From Caldifarciminota bacterium (GTDB lineage: Bacteria > Hydrothermota > UBA3073), in contig JAUWGP010000032.1 of the NCBI GenBank assembly GCA_030606335.1, positions 1 through 32,102 on the forward strand: a stretch of DNA of 32,102 nucleotides. The letters run 5' to 3'. This document shows, piece after piece, positions 7,618 to 15,571 of the stretch. The notes below the pieces were generated by a model. The model was not told the DNA's origin, searched no databases, and was given only the letters and a program-made list of their open reading frames with translations. Position 1 is the stretch's first letter, and the number at the start of each line of letters is the position of its first letter. A program made the position numbers and the translations under genes.

Positions 7618-9165
7618 TTATCTCCCAAATCTCCTTGCAAGTTCCTCCAAGCTCCATTTTATCATTATAGGTCTTCCATGTGGACAGAAGTAGGGATTTT
7701 CTGTAGCAAAGAGTTCGTCTATTAGTGTATTCATTTCCTCAGGAGTTAACTTATCACTCTGTTTGATTGCTCCTCTGCAGGAGAGTATCTTGGCTACATC
7801 GGAAAACGGTTTTGCATCCTTTATCTCATAGAGTATTTCTTTGAATTCATATTCAGAAAGGTCTTTTATAAATGAAGAGATACTTATTATTCTGACGGTT
7901 CTTTCTCCAAATTCCTCTATTTCAAATCCAAATTTTGTAAGAATACTCTGCACCTTTTTAAAAATCTCATATTCGTTTGGAGAGAGAGTGATAATCAAAG
8001 GAAAGAGAAGCTTCTGAGACGAGGGTTTTCCTTTCATAATTTTTTCGTATAATATTCTCTCATGAGCAGCATGTTGGTCGATAATAAGGACACCGCTCTT
8101 TGTTTGTGCAAGTATATAGGAATTATGTAATTGCCAGAAGGCTGTGGGTTCCATCTCCCACTCATAACCAGTCTCTTTTATAAACATGCCAGTTCCTATA
8201 CCTAACCTTTTCCTTATTGTATTAAATATAGCTCCATATATTAAATTATCATCAGAAAATCTAACCTCCTCTTTCCTTGGGTGAACGTTTACATCCACTG
8301 TTTCTCTGTTAAGAGAAAGATTTAAGATGAATGACGGTGACCTGTCTTTTATTGGTATTCCATAACCATTCCTGATAGCGCTTCGAATGAGGTAATTCCG
8401 CACTGGTCGTCTGTTGATAGATATGTATTCAATTCTCCCTTTCTCTTTCATATATTCTGGCATAGAGATGTAACCATTGAGATTTATACCATTTTTCTGA
8501 AAATCTATGTATGCCATCTCCTTTGTAATCTTCTCTCCAAAAATCTCTTTTATCCTGTCCTGAGGACTATTTTTTTCAAAGTGAATGGTTAATTTCTGAT
8601 CATGAAAAAGAGAAAATGAAATATCAGGATATACAATAGCAAGGTCAATTATAGTTCTTTTTATTTTATCTCCCTCAATATAATCGGATTTAAGGAATTT
8701 TCTCCTTGCTGGTACATTGAAAAAGAGGTTTCTTATAATTATTGTTGTTCCTCTTTCACGTGGTTTTGGCATAATCTCCTCGAGGTTTCCTCCTCTTATT
8801 CTTAAGTTGATGGCATCATCTTCCTCAGTTTTTGTATGTATTTCCATTATTGATACTCTTGCTATACTTGAGAGTGCTTCACCCCTGAATCCGAGTGTAC
8901 TAAAATTTTTCAAATCATCAATACTTTCTATCTTGCTTGTTGTGTGTGAATAAAAAGATAGTTTTGCATCTTCCTCAGCCATACCTTCACCATCATCTGT
9001 TACAGAGATATAGTTCTTACCACCCCTTGAAAAGGATACAGTTATCTTCTTTGCCCCAGCATCTATTGAGTTCTCAGTGAGTTCTTTTACAACGGACGAT
9101 GGTCTTTCAACGACCTCACCAGCGGCAATCTTCTGGATGGTATCTTCATCAAGTATTTTTATCAT
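7618..9165 (-). CDS. mutL: DNA mismatch repair protein MutL
   Basis: MutL couples MutS mismatch recognition to strand incision. The GHKL ATPase domain shows IAAGEVVERPSSVVKELTENSIDAGA (motif I with the catalytic Glu), DDGEGM and GFRGEALSSIA. The transducer domain carries NRRPVRN and DVNVHPRKEEVRF. The C-terminal domain has the full endonuclease motif DQHAAHERILYE, plus CRGAIK and CPHGRP, so this is a nicking MutL of the type found in bacteria without MutH. From ATG 9165 it is 515 residues, shorter than average because the linker between the two halves is short. The start overlaps the upstream gene by 17 nt. A longer frame to 9219 would only translate that gene's tail. Confidence 0.97.
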   Translation of the reverse strand: MIKILDEDTIQKIAAGEVVERPSSVVKELTENSIDAGAKKITVSFSRGGKNYISVTDDGEGMAEEDAKLSFYSHTTSKIESIDDLKNFSTLGFRGEALSSIARVSIMEIHTKTEEDDAINLRIRGGNLEEIMPKPRERGTTIIIRNLFFNVPARRKFLKSDYIEGDKIKRTIIDLAIVYPDISFSLFHDQKLTIHFEKNSPQDRIKEIFGEKITKEMAYIDFQKNGINLNGYISMPEYMKEKGRIEYISINRRPVRNYLIRSAIRNGYGIPIKDRSPSFILNLSLNRETVDVNVHPRKEEVRFSDDNLIYGAIFNTIRKRLGIGTGMFIKETGYEWEMEPTAFWQLHNSYILAQTKSGVLIIDQHAAHERILYEKIMKGKPSSQKLLFPLIITLSPNEYEIFKKVQSILTKFGFEIEEFGERTVRIISISSFIKDLSEYEFKEILYEIKDAKPFSDVAKILSCRGAIKQSDKLTPEEMNTLIDELFATENPYFCPHGRPIMIKWSLEELARRFGR

Positions 9166-9556
9166 AAATCGTAATGATTTTTGGTTTAAAGGTAGCCCTG
9201 TCCTTTTGAATTTTTTCAATCCATTTTAGAGCTATAAACCACACAATAAGTAATATTATTCCAATGAGACCAGCTATCCCTTCGCCAAGCAGACGATAAA
9301 AGATAATAAATCCACCAAAAAGTAGTACTATTGGGATGATGAATATAAGGGATAAAGATAGATAGAAGCCTCTGCGTGGTATATTTAGTGTTACCTTATC
9401 GCCTAATTTAGCTCTTATTTTATTCTCAGCTTTTACTATCCTTTTTTCTCCACCACTACAGAAAGCCTTTGCTGTACAGGTTTTACAGCCTTCAGGATTT
9501 ACCTCTACAAGAGCATCCTGTCCATCTATTTTAATTATAATCCCATCTTCCTGCAT
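9149..9556 (-). CDS. RseC/MucC-family membrane protein (SoxR-reducing system type)
   Basis: 135 residues. The N-terminal domain has the family pattern GIIIKIDGQDALVEV followed by Cys24, Cys27 and Cys33 (CKTCTAKAFC). Two membrane helices follow at about 67-90 and 94-115, then a basic tail. RseC relatives help electron transfer to SoxR via the Rsx/Rnf complex or influence sigma-E signalling. In organisms like this one they are usually tied to Rnf-type complexes, though no rnf genes are in the window. It is the first gene of the mutL-mreBC operon. The ATG at 9556 fits the family N-terminus, but no ribosome-binding site precedes it (see the promoter entry). Confidence 0.85.
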   Translation of the reverse strand: MQEDGIIIKIDGQDALVEVNPEGCKTCTAKAFCSGGEKRIVKAENKIRAKLGDKVTLNIPRRGFYLSLSLIFIIPIVLLFGGFIIFYRLLGEGIAGLIGIILLIVWFIALKWIEKIQKDRATFKPKIITIYDKNT

Positions 9557-9568
9557 AAATGTTTTTTA

Positions 9569-9597
9569 ATTATACCACAATTTTTCGAAAAAATCAA
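9569..9597 (-). promoter_or_regulatory. Sigma-70-type promoter for the rseC-mutL-PHP-mreBC operon
   Basis: On the - strand, TTGATT (9597-9592), a 17-base spacer and a perfect TATAAT (9574-9569). Initiation about seven bases downstream would fall near 9562, only about six bases from the ATG at 9556. That would give a leaderless or nearly leaderless mRNA, consistent with the missing ribosome-binding site. Confidence 0.7.
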
Positions 9598-9723
9598 GAG
9601 AAAAAACTTATTATCAGTTCGATGAACTTGGATAGAAAATTTTTCTTAAATAGGGATTTAAAGAGATTGAAAGAGATTTGAAGAGATATTTATTTCTTTT
9701 TAAGTAAATTTCTTAAGATAAAT

Positions 9724-10893
9724 CTAAGAAATATTATTTTCAGAGAATGCACCCCTGGAAGGAGTCACTTCGTAGAATTGAGGGGTTAACCCGGTCTTAT
9801 TCTTATAATCTTTAAAAATTTTATCCTTCAATGGTTTCATGCTGCTCTCTTTTAACAAAAAGAGAACACAACCACCAAATCCAGCACCTGTTAACCTTGC
9901 ACCAAAGACTCCATCTACACTCTTACCAGTTTCAACCAGAAGGTCAAGTTCTTCTGAGCTAACCTGGTAAAGTTCTTTCAAGCTTTGATGAGACTGGTTC
10001 ATTAGCTCTCCAAATGTTATTGTTTTCCTATGTTCAAGTTCTACTACAGCCTTTATAACTCTTTCATTCTCTGAGACAACATGCATAACTCTTTTTACTA
10101 AAGTAGGGGGAAGATAAGAGACATATTTCTTTATATCATCAGTTGTTACATCTCGTAACGCATTTATCTTTGGTAAATAACTCTGTAGGAATTTTAAAGC
10201 CTCACTGCACTCTTTTCGCCTTTCATTATAGGCAGAATTTGCTAATTCTCTCTTTACCATTGAATTACAGACAAGAAATGAAAAACCCGGAAGAGATACT
10301 CGAACACTGCTATAATCTAATGTTCTACAATCAATAAAAAGGGCATATCCCTCTTTTGAAAGGAGGGATGCATACTGATCCATAATCCCACATTCAACGC
10401 CAACAAACTCGTTCTCTGCCCTTCTCGCAAGTTTTATTATCTCCAGTGGTTGTATATTAATCCCATATAATTCTTTAAAAGATAGAAGGGTGGCAATTTC
10501 TACTGATGCGGATGACGAAAGACCTGCACTCTCTGGCACCTCTCCATATATCACTGCGTCTATACCGCCTATTCTATACCCTTCATCGATAAGAACCTTT
10601 GCAATACCCCTCTGGTAGTTACTCCATCTATTTATCTCCACATATTCAATGGAGTCAAGGATAAATTCGTCACCCTCTCCATATTTCAAGTCAAAGAGTC
10701 TTACCTTTTTATCTTCTCTCTTGGAGGCTAATATAGTGGTATATTTATCGATGGCTATGGGAAGCACAAAACCCTCATTGTAGTCTGTATGCTCACCAAT
10801 GAGATTCACCCTTCCAGGAGCCTTAACAATTATTGAAGGCTTATTCAAGAAAAATTCTTCAAACTTATTTATTAACTGGTTATTGGTTATCAT
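9724..10893 (-). CDS. galK: Galactokinase
   Basis: Phosphorylates galactose to galactose-1-phosphate, the first step of the Leloir pathway, in the cytoplasm. The 389-residue length is normal. GHMP-kinase landmarks are APGRVNLIGEHTDYNEG (residues 25-41, galactokinase signature), the ATP-binding ESAGLSSSASVEIA, GVECGIMDQYAS with the catalytic Asp, and GARLTGAGFGGCVLFL near the C-terminus. AGGAG lies nine bases before ATG 10893. It is separated by 167 nt from the rseC-mutL operon downstream and by 344 nt of repeats from the peptidase gene upstream, so it appears to be a single-gene unit. No galT or galE is present. A GH36-like glycosidase at 16554-18089 could supply galactose. Confidence 0.96.
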   Translation of the reverse strand: MITNNQLINKFEEFFLNKPSIIVKAPGRVNLIGEHTDYNEGFVLPIAIDKYTTILASKREDKKVRLFDLKYGEGDEFILDSIEYVEINRWSNYQRGIAKVLIDEGYRIGGIDAVIYGEVPESAGLSSSASVEIATLLSFKELYGINIQPLEIIKLARRAENEFVGVECGIMDQYASLLSKEGYALFIDCRTLDYSSVRVSLPGFSFLVCNSMVKRELANSAYNERRKECSEALKFLQSYLPKINALRDVTTDDIKKYVSYLPPTLVKRVMHVVSENERVIKAVVELEHRKTITFGELMNQSHQSLKELYQVSSEELDLLVETGKSVDGVFGARLTGAGFGGCVLFLLKESSMKPLKDKIFKDYKNKTGLTPQFYEVTPSRGAFSENNIS

Positions 10894-11237
10894 GAAGATT
10901 ACTCCTATAAATAATATAACGATGTCCTAAAGTTATGTGATATGGTTAAAGCCATATATATTGGATATTAACAAGTTTAATTTCAACCCGTCAGCAGACG
11001 GGTAGATAAGAAGGTTTATTACACAGAATTTCTAACAATGTGTGTTAAAGATGAGATTGCCACGCTCCTGTTGGTCGCTCGCAATGACAGATTGTCAGTA
11101 TGGGATTGCTTTGCTATCCGTCAATCCGTCGTACTTCTTGACGGACGACGGACTCGTAATGATAGGTTTCGTCTTGTCTTTCGTTACGAGAGTTTAGAAC
11201 ATTCGCGACAATGTAACTATTAACTTTGAAAATTAAT
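10894..11237. other. 344-nt spacer upstream of galK, built of repeats
   Basis: No gene is supported. It holds the galK leader, a perfect hairpin at 10986-11003 (ACCCGTC, loop AGCA, GACGGGT), and the composite repeat at 11053-11167. A 61-codon frame at 11038-11223 is only the repeat translated. Confidence 0.75.
11053..11167. repeat. Composite GATTGC...GCAATGAC repeats, one with an inserted palindrome
   Basis: A GATTGCCACGC...GCAATGAC unit begins at 11053. It is followed by a second unit (11103-11167) whose middle is occupied by a palindrome at 11117-11155. There TCCGTCAA pairs with TTGACGGA and TCCGTCGT with ACGACGGA, so two alternative stems are possible. The same composite, in reverse orientation, lies at 26427-26490. 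Confidence 0.8.
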
Positions 11238-12719
11238 TTAGTATGATGATTTTATGGATTTTATATAGTCATCAGGTCCAAAGGGTTTACCTGTAATTTT
11301 CTCGATCTTCTCAAACCAGGGAGTAATACATCCATCACTGTACAGATTTTTTGTGATGTAATTTATAACATCAGGATTTTCAAGAATCCTACCAAATTTT
11401 TTTCTTAAAGAGTTGTATAACTGCTCCTTTATCAAACCAGAAATAACATAGCTATGTGCATACATGGGATATGTAAGTACAAAATAGTTGGATGCCCAGC
11501 TCTTACCATTCGCTTCGATGAGTAGATATTTTTTCATCATTCTATTCCAAAGTTCATTCAGGTCAGATTCGGGATTTTTATAAACCTCAATCTCAAAATT
11601 CGACCACATCATTATATTCCTCATTCCCTGTATTAGATTAGTTATACGAGATTCCATAAAATTCTTAATTTCAGCATTGCGGAGAGTTGTTTGTGATTTA
11701 AGCCACTCAGGAAGAGAGGGAATGACTCCCCATATATCTGCCATGCCTTCTGAGAAAGCTCCTTCACATTGTCTTAGGAGAAAGGAATCCTGTTTGATAG
11801 AGGCACCATGTATAGCATGTCCAAATTCATGGTATGTGGCACCATACCATACATGTCCATCCTTTGGATTTAACAATATCCTCATATCATCTGGAATTTT
11901 AATACCGAAACAGAGACCACCATAGGGTATATCAGCAAATCTAATGTTTATTTTCAAGAGGTCAAAGTTTAAACCAAAGCCCTCAACTGTTTTTTTAAGA
12001 GACGGGATTATATTATTCCTTGGGAAGTATTTATCCGGTAGGGAGGTCATTCTTTGCAGCATGAAAGAAATATCCCATGGCATAATTTCCTTAACACCCA
12101 GTTCTTGTTTGGCAGAAATTAAAAAATCTTTGTATTGTTTCTCTGTATTCTCTCTTATCTCCTCGAAAATCGAAAGAAGTCTATCGAGTGGAATTCCTAA
12201 AAGTGAGAGAATGCATTGGGGATAATTTTCAAACCCTAATTCTTTCGCAAGATTATTTCTTATCGAGAATAATTTTCTTCCTTCATCTTCTAATAATTCA
12301 CCAAGAGGGTTGTCACAGAGATAAGCTTCTCTTCGCACATCTCTATCTTCGTCCTTCCGCATCACTTCTCTAACTTCAGTTCGCTGCATCTCTTTTCCTG
12401 CTATATTTGGCTTGAATTTCATTAATTTATCATTAAGATTGTTATTTCTTTTTGATACTTCAGGATTTAAGTTTATATATGCTCTTAGTAATAATTTTGA
12501 GAGGACTTCTCCTCTTCTCTTAACTATAGTATTTGTAGAAGACTCTGCTACTTTTTGACTGTATTTAAGAAGACCGGGTTCGAAGAGTTTTTCTCTCAAC
12601 TCATCATCAAATTTGTTCATATCCCAGTCTTTTATCTTGATATATTTCTCATAACTGGCAAGTGATGCCTTCTCACTATGAGATTCTAACCATTTATCGA
12701 TTGCGTCAATTCTTTCCAT
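11238..12719 (-). CDS. Zinc metallopeptidase, gluzincin (M3/M2-like)
   Basis: 493-residue, largely helical peptidase with no signal peptide, so probably cytoplasmic. The zinc site is HEFGHAIH (His297, Glu298, His301), and the third ligand is probably Glu324 in AFSEGMADIWG, 23 residues on, as in M3 and M2 peptidases. Segments such as LLEDEGRKLFSIRNNLAKELGFENY and NYFVLTYPMYAHSYVISGLIKEQL also fit this clan. These enzymes usually trim peptides of limited length. I cannot decide between M3-like oligopeptidase and M2-like dipeptidase. The start is ATG 12719, with GGGG six bases before it; it follows the upstream stop by one base (TAATATG), so it is translationally coupled to the membrane operon. 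Confidence 0.85.
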   Translation of the reverse strand: MERIDAIDKWLESHSEKASLASYEKYIKIKDWDMNKFDDELREKLFEPGLLKYSQKVAESSTNTIVKRRGEVLSKLLLRAYINLNPEVSKRNNNLNDKLMKFKPNIAGKEMQRTEVREVMRKDEDRDVRREAYLCDNPLGELLEDEGRKLFSIRNNLAKELGFENYPQCILSLLGIPLDRLLSIFEEIRENTEKQYKDFLISAKQELGVKEIMPWDISFMLQRMTSLPDKYFPRNNIIPSLKKTVEGFGLNFDLLKINIRFADIPYGGLCFGIKIPDDMRILLNPKDGHVWYGATYHEFGHAIHGASIKQDSFLLRQCEGAFSEGMADIWGVIPSLPEWLKSQTTLRNAEIKNFMESRITNLIQGMRNIMMWSNFEIEVYKNPESDLNELWNRMMKKYLLIEANGKSWASNYFVLTYPMYAHSYVISGLIKEQLYNSLRKKFGRILENPDVINYITKNLYSDGCITPWFEKIEKITGKPFGPDDYIKSIKSSY

Positions 12720-12720
12720 A

Positions 12721-13338
12721 TTATACCCCAATTTTTAACCACTCTCTCAAGAGAAATTGTATCCTGTCAATGAAGACAGCAAATCTTGTCATTACTGTAT
12801 TGCCAAAAAATGCTCCAAAGGAAATCATAAGTAGAATCCTACCAAGTTCGGATACCTTTTTAATGGGACGAAACTTATATTGAAAGGAAAAGAAAAAATA
12901 AGAGAGAACACATAGTATGGTAATAACAAAAAATATATTGTTGAACGAATTTAATGGCTTGAAGGAAGAGGTAATCTGGGGTATCATAACGACAAATATA
13001 CCCTTGAATGTCATACCTGCACCTGCACCTATTGTGAAACCTATTACAATTCTTGAGAGCCAATGGTATCGTTTTGAATACTGGAAATACCAGAGGAGAC
13101 CACCCAATAGTGCAAACACCCACAGCCAGCCATAGGGTGTTACTCCCTGAAATCCGGCAATCATTGGGTCCCACCATTTCGGTTTGAGGACATCTATCCA
13201 GGTTTTTGAAACAGTAAATCCTATAGCAAGACCAAGAAAGATGTGCTCAAAAAGGCGATAGAAAGGATTTTCCTTAATAAGAAATGAAAATATCGCCAGG
13301 GTGCATATAGCAGCTATCCAGACTTCAATTGTTTCCAT
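12721..13338 (-). CDS. Six-helix membrane protein of unknown function
   Basis: 205 residues with about six membrane segments: WIAAICTLAIFSFLI, EHIFLGLAIGFTV, GWLWVFALLGGLLWYF, IVIGFTIGAGAGMTF, FFVITILCVLSYFFF and ILLMISFGAFFGNTVM. I do not recognise the family. It belongs with the three membrane proteins upstream (13810-16333) and is coupled to the peptidase downstream. The ATG at 13338 has no evident ribosome-binding site: a mobile-element end (13351) stops 12 bases away, so the native leader has probably been displaced. Confidence 0.8.
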   Translation of the reverse strand: METIEVWIAAICTLAIFSFLIKENPFYRLFEHIFLGLAIGFTVSKTWIDVLKPKWWDPMIAGFQGVTPYGWLWVFALLGGLLWYFQYSKRYHWLSRIVIGFTIGAGAGMTFKGIFVVMIPQITSSFKPLNSFNNIFFVITILCVLSYFFFSFQYKFRPIKKVSELGRILLMISFGAFFGNTVMTRFAVFIDRIQFLLREWLKIGV

Positions 13339-13347
13339 AATAGTACT

Positions 13348-13794
13348 TTAGGACGCAGATTTCCGCAGATTATTAAGATTTTTTATTTCTTTTTTTCTGC
13401 GATTATCAAACGCCTTCCTTTTAATTTCTGGCTGGGGTCCAAAATTAAGTAGAAGACCTACCTCAATGTCTGTTGCTCTTAAATAGTTTAATAATTGTGC
13501 CTCATTCTCCTCAACCAAATTTTTTATTGCTTTTATTTCCACCATAACTTTATCATCTATTAATATGTCAGCACTATATTCTCCTATAATTTCTCCATCG
13601 TCATAATATACTTTTATTGGAGTCTGCGCTCTTGCTTGGATTCCTTCTTTTTTAAACTCTATCATCAGGGCATTTTCATATACCTTTTCCAAAAATCCGT
13701 AACCTAATTTGTTATAAACCCTATAGAAAATTTCTATGATTATTGAAGTCAATTCTTTATACTTAAACTCTTTATCCTGTATATCTGCGTTCAT
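13348..13794 (-). CDS. GxxExxY protein (PD-(D/E)XK nuclease-like)
   Basis: 148 residues. The name-giving motif is GFLEKVY (about residues 33-39), preceded by IIIEIFYRVYNKLGY. The nuclease-like core continues with GEYSADILIDDKVMVEIKAIK, giving the D...ExK pattern of the PD-(D/E)XK fold, then AQLLNYL and GLLLNFG. No activity has been established for this family, which is commonly repeat-associated in bacterial genomes. The first codons (NADIQD) and the last (NNLRKSAS) lie inside the terminal inverted repeats of the surrounding element, and the stop is three bases outside it. The gene sits between two genes of a membrane operon in the same orientation. The annotation is firm; mobility is inferred. 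Confidence 0.92.
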   Translation of the reverse strand: MNADIQDKEFKYKELTSIIIEIFYRVYNKLGYGFLEKVYENALMIEFKKEGIQARAQTPIKVYYDDGEIIGEYSADILIDDKVMVEIKAIKNLVEENEAQLLNYLRATDIEVGLLLNFGPQPEIKRKAFDNRRKKEIKNLNNLRKSAS

Positions 13795-13802
13795 CTGCGT
13801 CC
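13351..13802. mobile_element. 452-bp GxxExxY element with 20-bp terminal inverted repeats (copy A)
   Basis: The left end GGACGCAGATTTCCGCAGAT (13351-13370) and the reverse complement of the right end, GGACGCAGATGAACGCAGAT (13783-13802), match at 17 of 20 positions; only the central three differ. TA stands on both outer sides, which might be a target duplication but could be chance. The only gene inside is the GxxExxY ORF. No transposase is encoded. Confidence 0.6.
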
Positions 13803-13809
13803 TATTTTT

Positions 13810-14631
13810 TTATTTACGTTCTCGTCTCTCAGCCCAGAATCCTATATTTGCAAGGATTATTAAGACAACAATAAGAAGGTGAACCATAGACTGGGGAACG
13901 ATGAGTTCTGTTCCAAGCTCCTTAATATTTAGAAGTCGTTCATACTCTGCTGCCCCCCTCACACCCACAAGCAGTCCACATAACTGTTTAGAGTCGAGAA
14001 AGGGATACATAGCAGAAGAGACTATTGCAGAAGAGCAGAATCCTATATAGGTCCCGTAGACACCCTGTACAAATCTAAGCCAGTCTTCAGTTGGCCAATA
14101 GGCAATTGCACAAACCATATAGATATCATGGATATCCTCTATATCTTTCATTACCGGGATGCTGCCAATTGGAGTCCCTTTTATATCCTTTTTTACTACA
14201 CCTTTTATATCCCTTGCAAGTGCCTGTATCATAGCTGCTTCACCAGGAAGGTATCCAAAATTACACCAGTCAATTCCATATTCTTTCTTATATTTCTTTG
14301 CTACCTTCTGTGCTACTTCTCTACCAAATGCTGTCCCTTGTGGAATTCTTGACATAATAGTAAATTTAATACCCTTCCTCATAAGATGTTCCATTACTGC
14401 CTCTGTTTGTGGCCAGTTCTCTCCTCTGTTTCCTGCATCCCAGGTACAGTCAAGGAGAACGATTTTGTCCTCCGGGCATTGCTCAATTATTGTATATACA
14501 CCATTCGTTTCCCGACTTATAAAGATAGGAAAGTGAATCTTAACAATGAATGGTAAAACTACTGCAATAACGACCAGAAGGTATATGAACCTTCTGTCGA
14601 TTTTACCAAGTATTACAAGGAATTTTATCAT
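13810..14631 (-). CDS. TM-alpha/beta domain-TM protein of unknown function
   Basis: 273 residues from ATG 14631. An N-terminal membrane helix at about 14-32, a soluble alpha/beta domain of about 200 residues, and a C-terminal helix (HLLIVVLIILANIGFWAE) with a basic tail. The soluble part begins DKIVLLDCTWDAGNRGENWP and contains TIMSRIPQGTAFGREVA and DWCNFGYLPGEAAMIQAL. I do not recognise a catalytic motif. The start overlaps the previous stop as ATGA, so the two are tightly coupled. A longer frame to 14664 would only read the upstream gene's tail. Together with the DUF6754-like protein it gives this operon two differently built single-domain proteins held between membrane helices. Confidence 0.8.
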   Translation of the reverse strand: MIKFLVILGKIDRRFIYLLVVIAVVLPFIVKIHFPIFISRETNGVYTIIEQCPEDKIVLLDCTWDAGNRGENWPQTEAVMEHLMRKGIKFTIMSRIPQGTAFGREVAQKVAKKYKKEYGIDWCNFGYLPGEAAMIQALARDIKGVVKKDIKGTPIGSIPVMKDIEDIHDIYMVCAIAYWPTEDWLRFVQGVYGTYIGFCSSAIVSSAMYPFLDSKQLCGLLVGVRGAAEYERLLNIKELGTELIVPQSMVHLLIVVLIILANIGFWAERRERK

Positions 14632-15293
14632 TTCAATTCCATACCTTTCTCTAAAGATAACCATATACGCAAAGCCATTGCAATCATTCCCATATATATG
14701 CCGAACATAACAGCACGATAAGCTGCAGTATTAGCTATCCAGAGAAGCCATGCAGATACCCTTGGAAGTTGTATAACAGGTGGTAAGGCTTTTGTCATCC
14801 ACAATCCGATGGGGACCTGCCCCAACATAATTATACAAGCAGAAACTACCATCACTGTCGCTTCCAAGGTTTTTACTCTCATTGCTCTATATGCAGAAGT
14901 AACCATGAATAGGGCAAGCAATGAGAATATTGTGGCACCGATAGGCATATACATATAAGTGAAAAGAATTTCATAAAAACGCTTTATTAGAGACGTAGGG
15001 TGATAAGTATCTGTAAAGCAAGCAATCATCATTGCGAACATCGCAATAAAGAACGCTGCACTATATATCCAACCTGGTTTCAGTTTCTTAATCTTTTTAC
15101 CATGAGATATAGAAAGGTTAATAAGACCCAACCCAACGGCAAATGCACCTAATACCATAATGAGATTTCCCATAGGAACGATGAAGGAAGAGAGATATGT
15201 GGAATGACCATTAATCTGTTCAGGCAGTACAAACTCCAGGAAGTAGTACAGTCCTCCTAAAAAGGTGATTATTTTTACTATTTTCACTTTCAT
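14628..15293 (-). CDS. Polytopic membrane protein of unknown function
   Basis: 221 residues from ATG 15293, with six or seven hydrophobic segments, among them IVPMGNLIMVLGAFAVGLGLI, IYSAAFFIAMFAMMIACF, MPIGATIFSLLALFMVTSAY and ATVMVVSACIIMLGQVPIG. The frame extends to 15332, but those codons read through a repeat, so I take the internal ATG even though its ribosome-binding site is poor. It shares an ATGA overlap with the next gene. I recognise no family and infer only that it is part of the same membrane assembly as its neighbours. Confidence 0.78.
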   Translation of the reverse strand: MKVKIVKIITFLGGLYYFLEFVLPEQINGHSTYLSSFIVPMGNLIMVLGAFAVGLGLINLSISHGKKIKKLKPGWIYSAAFFIAMFAMMIACFTDTYHPTSLIKRFYEILFTYMYMPIGATIFSLLALFMVTSAYRAMRVKTLEATVMVVSACIIMLGQVPIGLWMTKALPPVIQLPRVSAWLLWIANTAAYRAVMFGIYMGMIAMALRIWLSLEKGMELK

Positions 15294-15304
15294 ACAGGAC
15301 TTAT

Positions 15305-15540
15305 GAAAATTTAACCACTGACTACAAGCCACTGATTACACAGATTTTTTTAATCAGTAGAATCACTTATAATTAGTGCAATTTGTGTTTCCAGAAAATT
15401 AGGATTCAGTTCTCTATATATTTTCATTCTAATACCAATGATCTTATAAATTAGCTCTTCATAAAGAAATCCTTATTTACTTTGTCTAACAAATTTTTTA
15501 ATTACACGGGTTATAAATCAGTCTAATCTGTGGCTTCTTA
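15305..15540. repeat. Repeat-bounded remnant of a GxxExxY element (copy B)
   Basis: The gap between two membrane-operon genes is filled by a decayed element. One side reads CCACTGATTACACAGATT (from about 15318), the other ATCAGTCTAATCTGTGGCTT (about 15518-15537), which are roughly complementary ends. Inside lies the GxxExxY fragment at 15383-15472. Confidence 0.55.
15383..15472 (-). pseudogene. GxxExxY gene remnant, N-terminal part only
   Basis: Reading down the - strand from 15472 gives GFLYEELIYKIIGIRM then KIYRELNPNFLETQ. This matches the start of GxxExxY proteins (…YKIIGxxMEVHRELGPGFLE…). The frame is closed by a stop two codons upstream, the Tyr of the motif and everything after it are lost, and the Gly positions are mutated (NPNFLE), so it is not functional. 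It is a different subfamily from the intact gene at 13348-13794. Confidence 0.75.
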
Positions 15541-15571
15541 AAAATTAGAATTCTTATTTTATAGTTTTTGT

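Noticed and set aside
11038-11223. 61-codon + strand frame upstream of galK
   Set aside because: It consists wholly of the composite GATTGC...GCAATGAC repeat and its palindrome.
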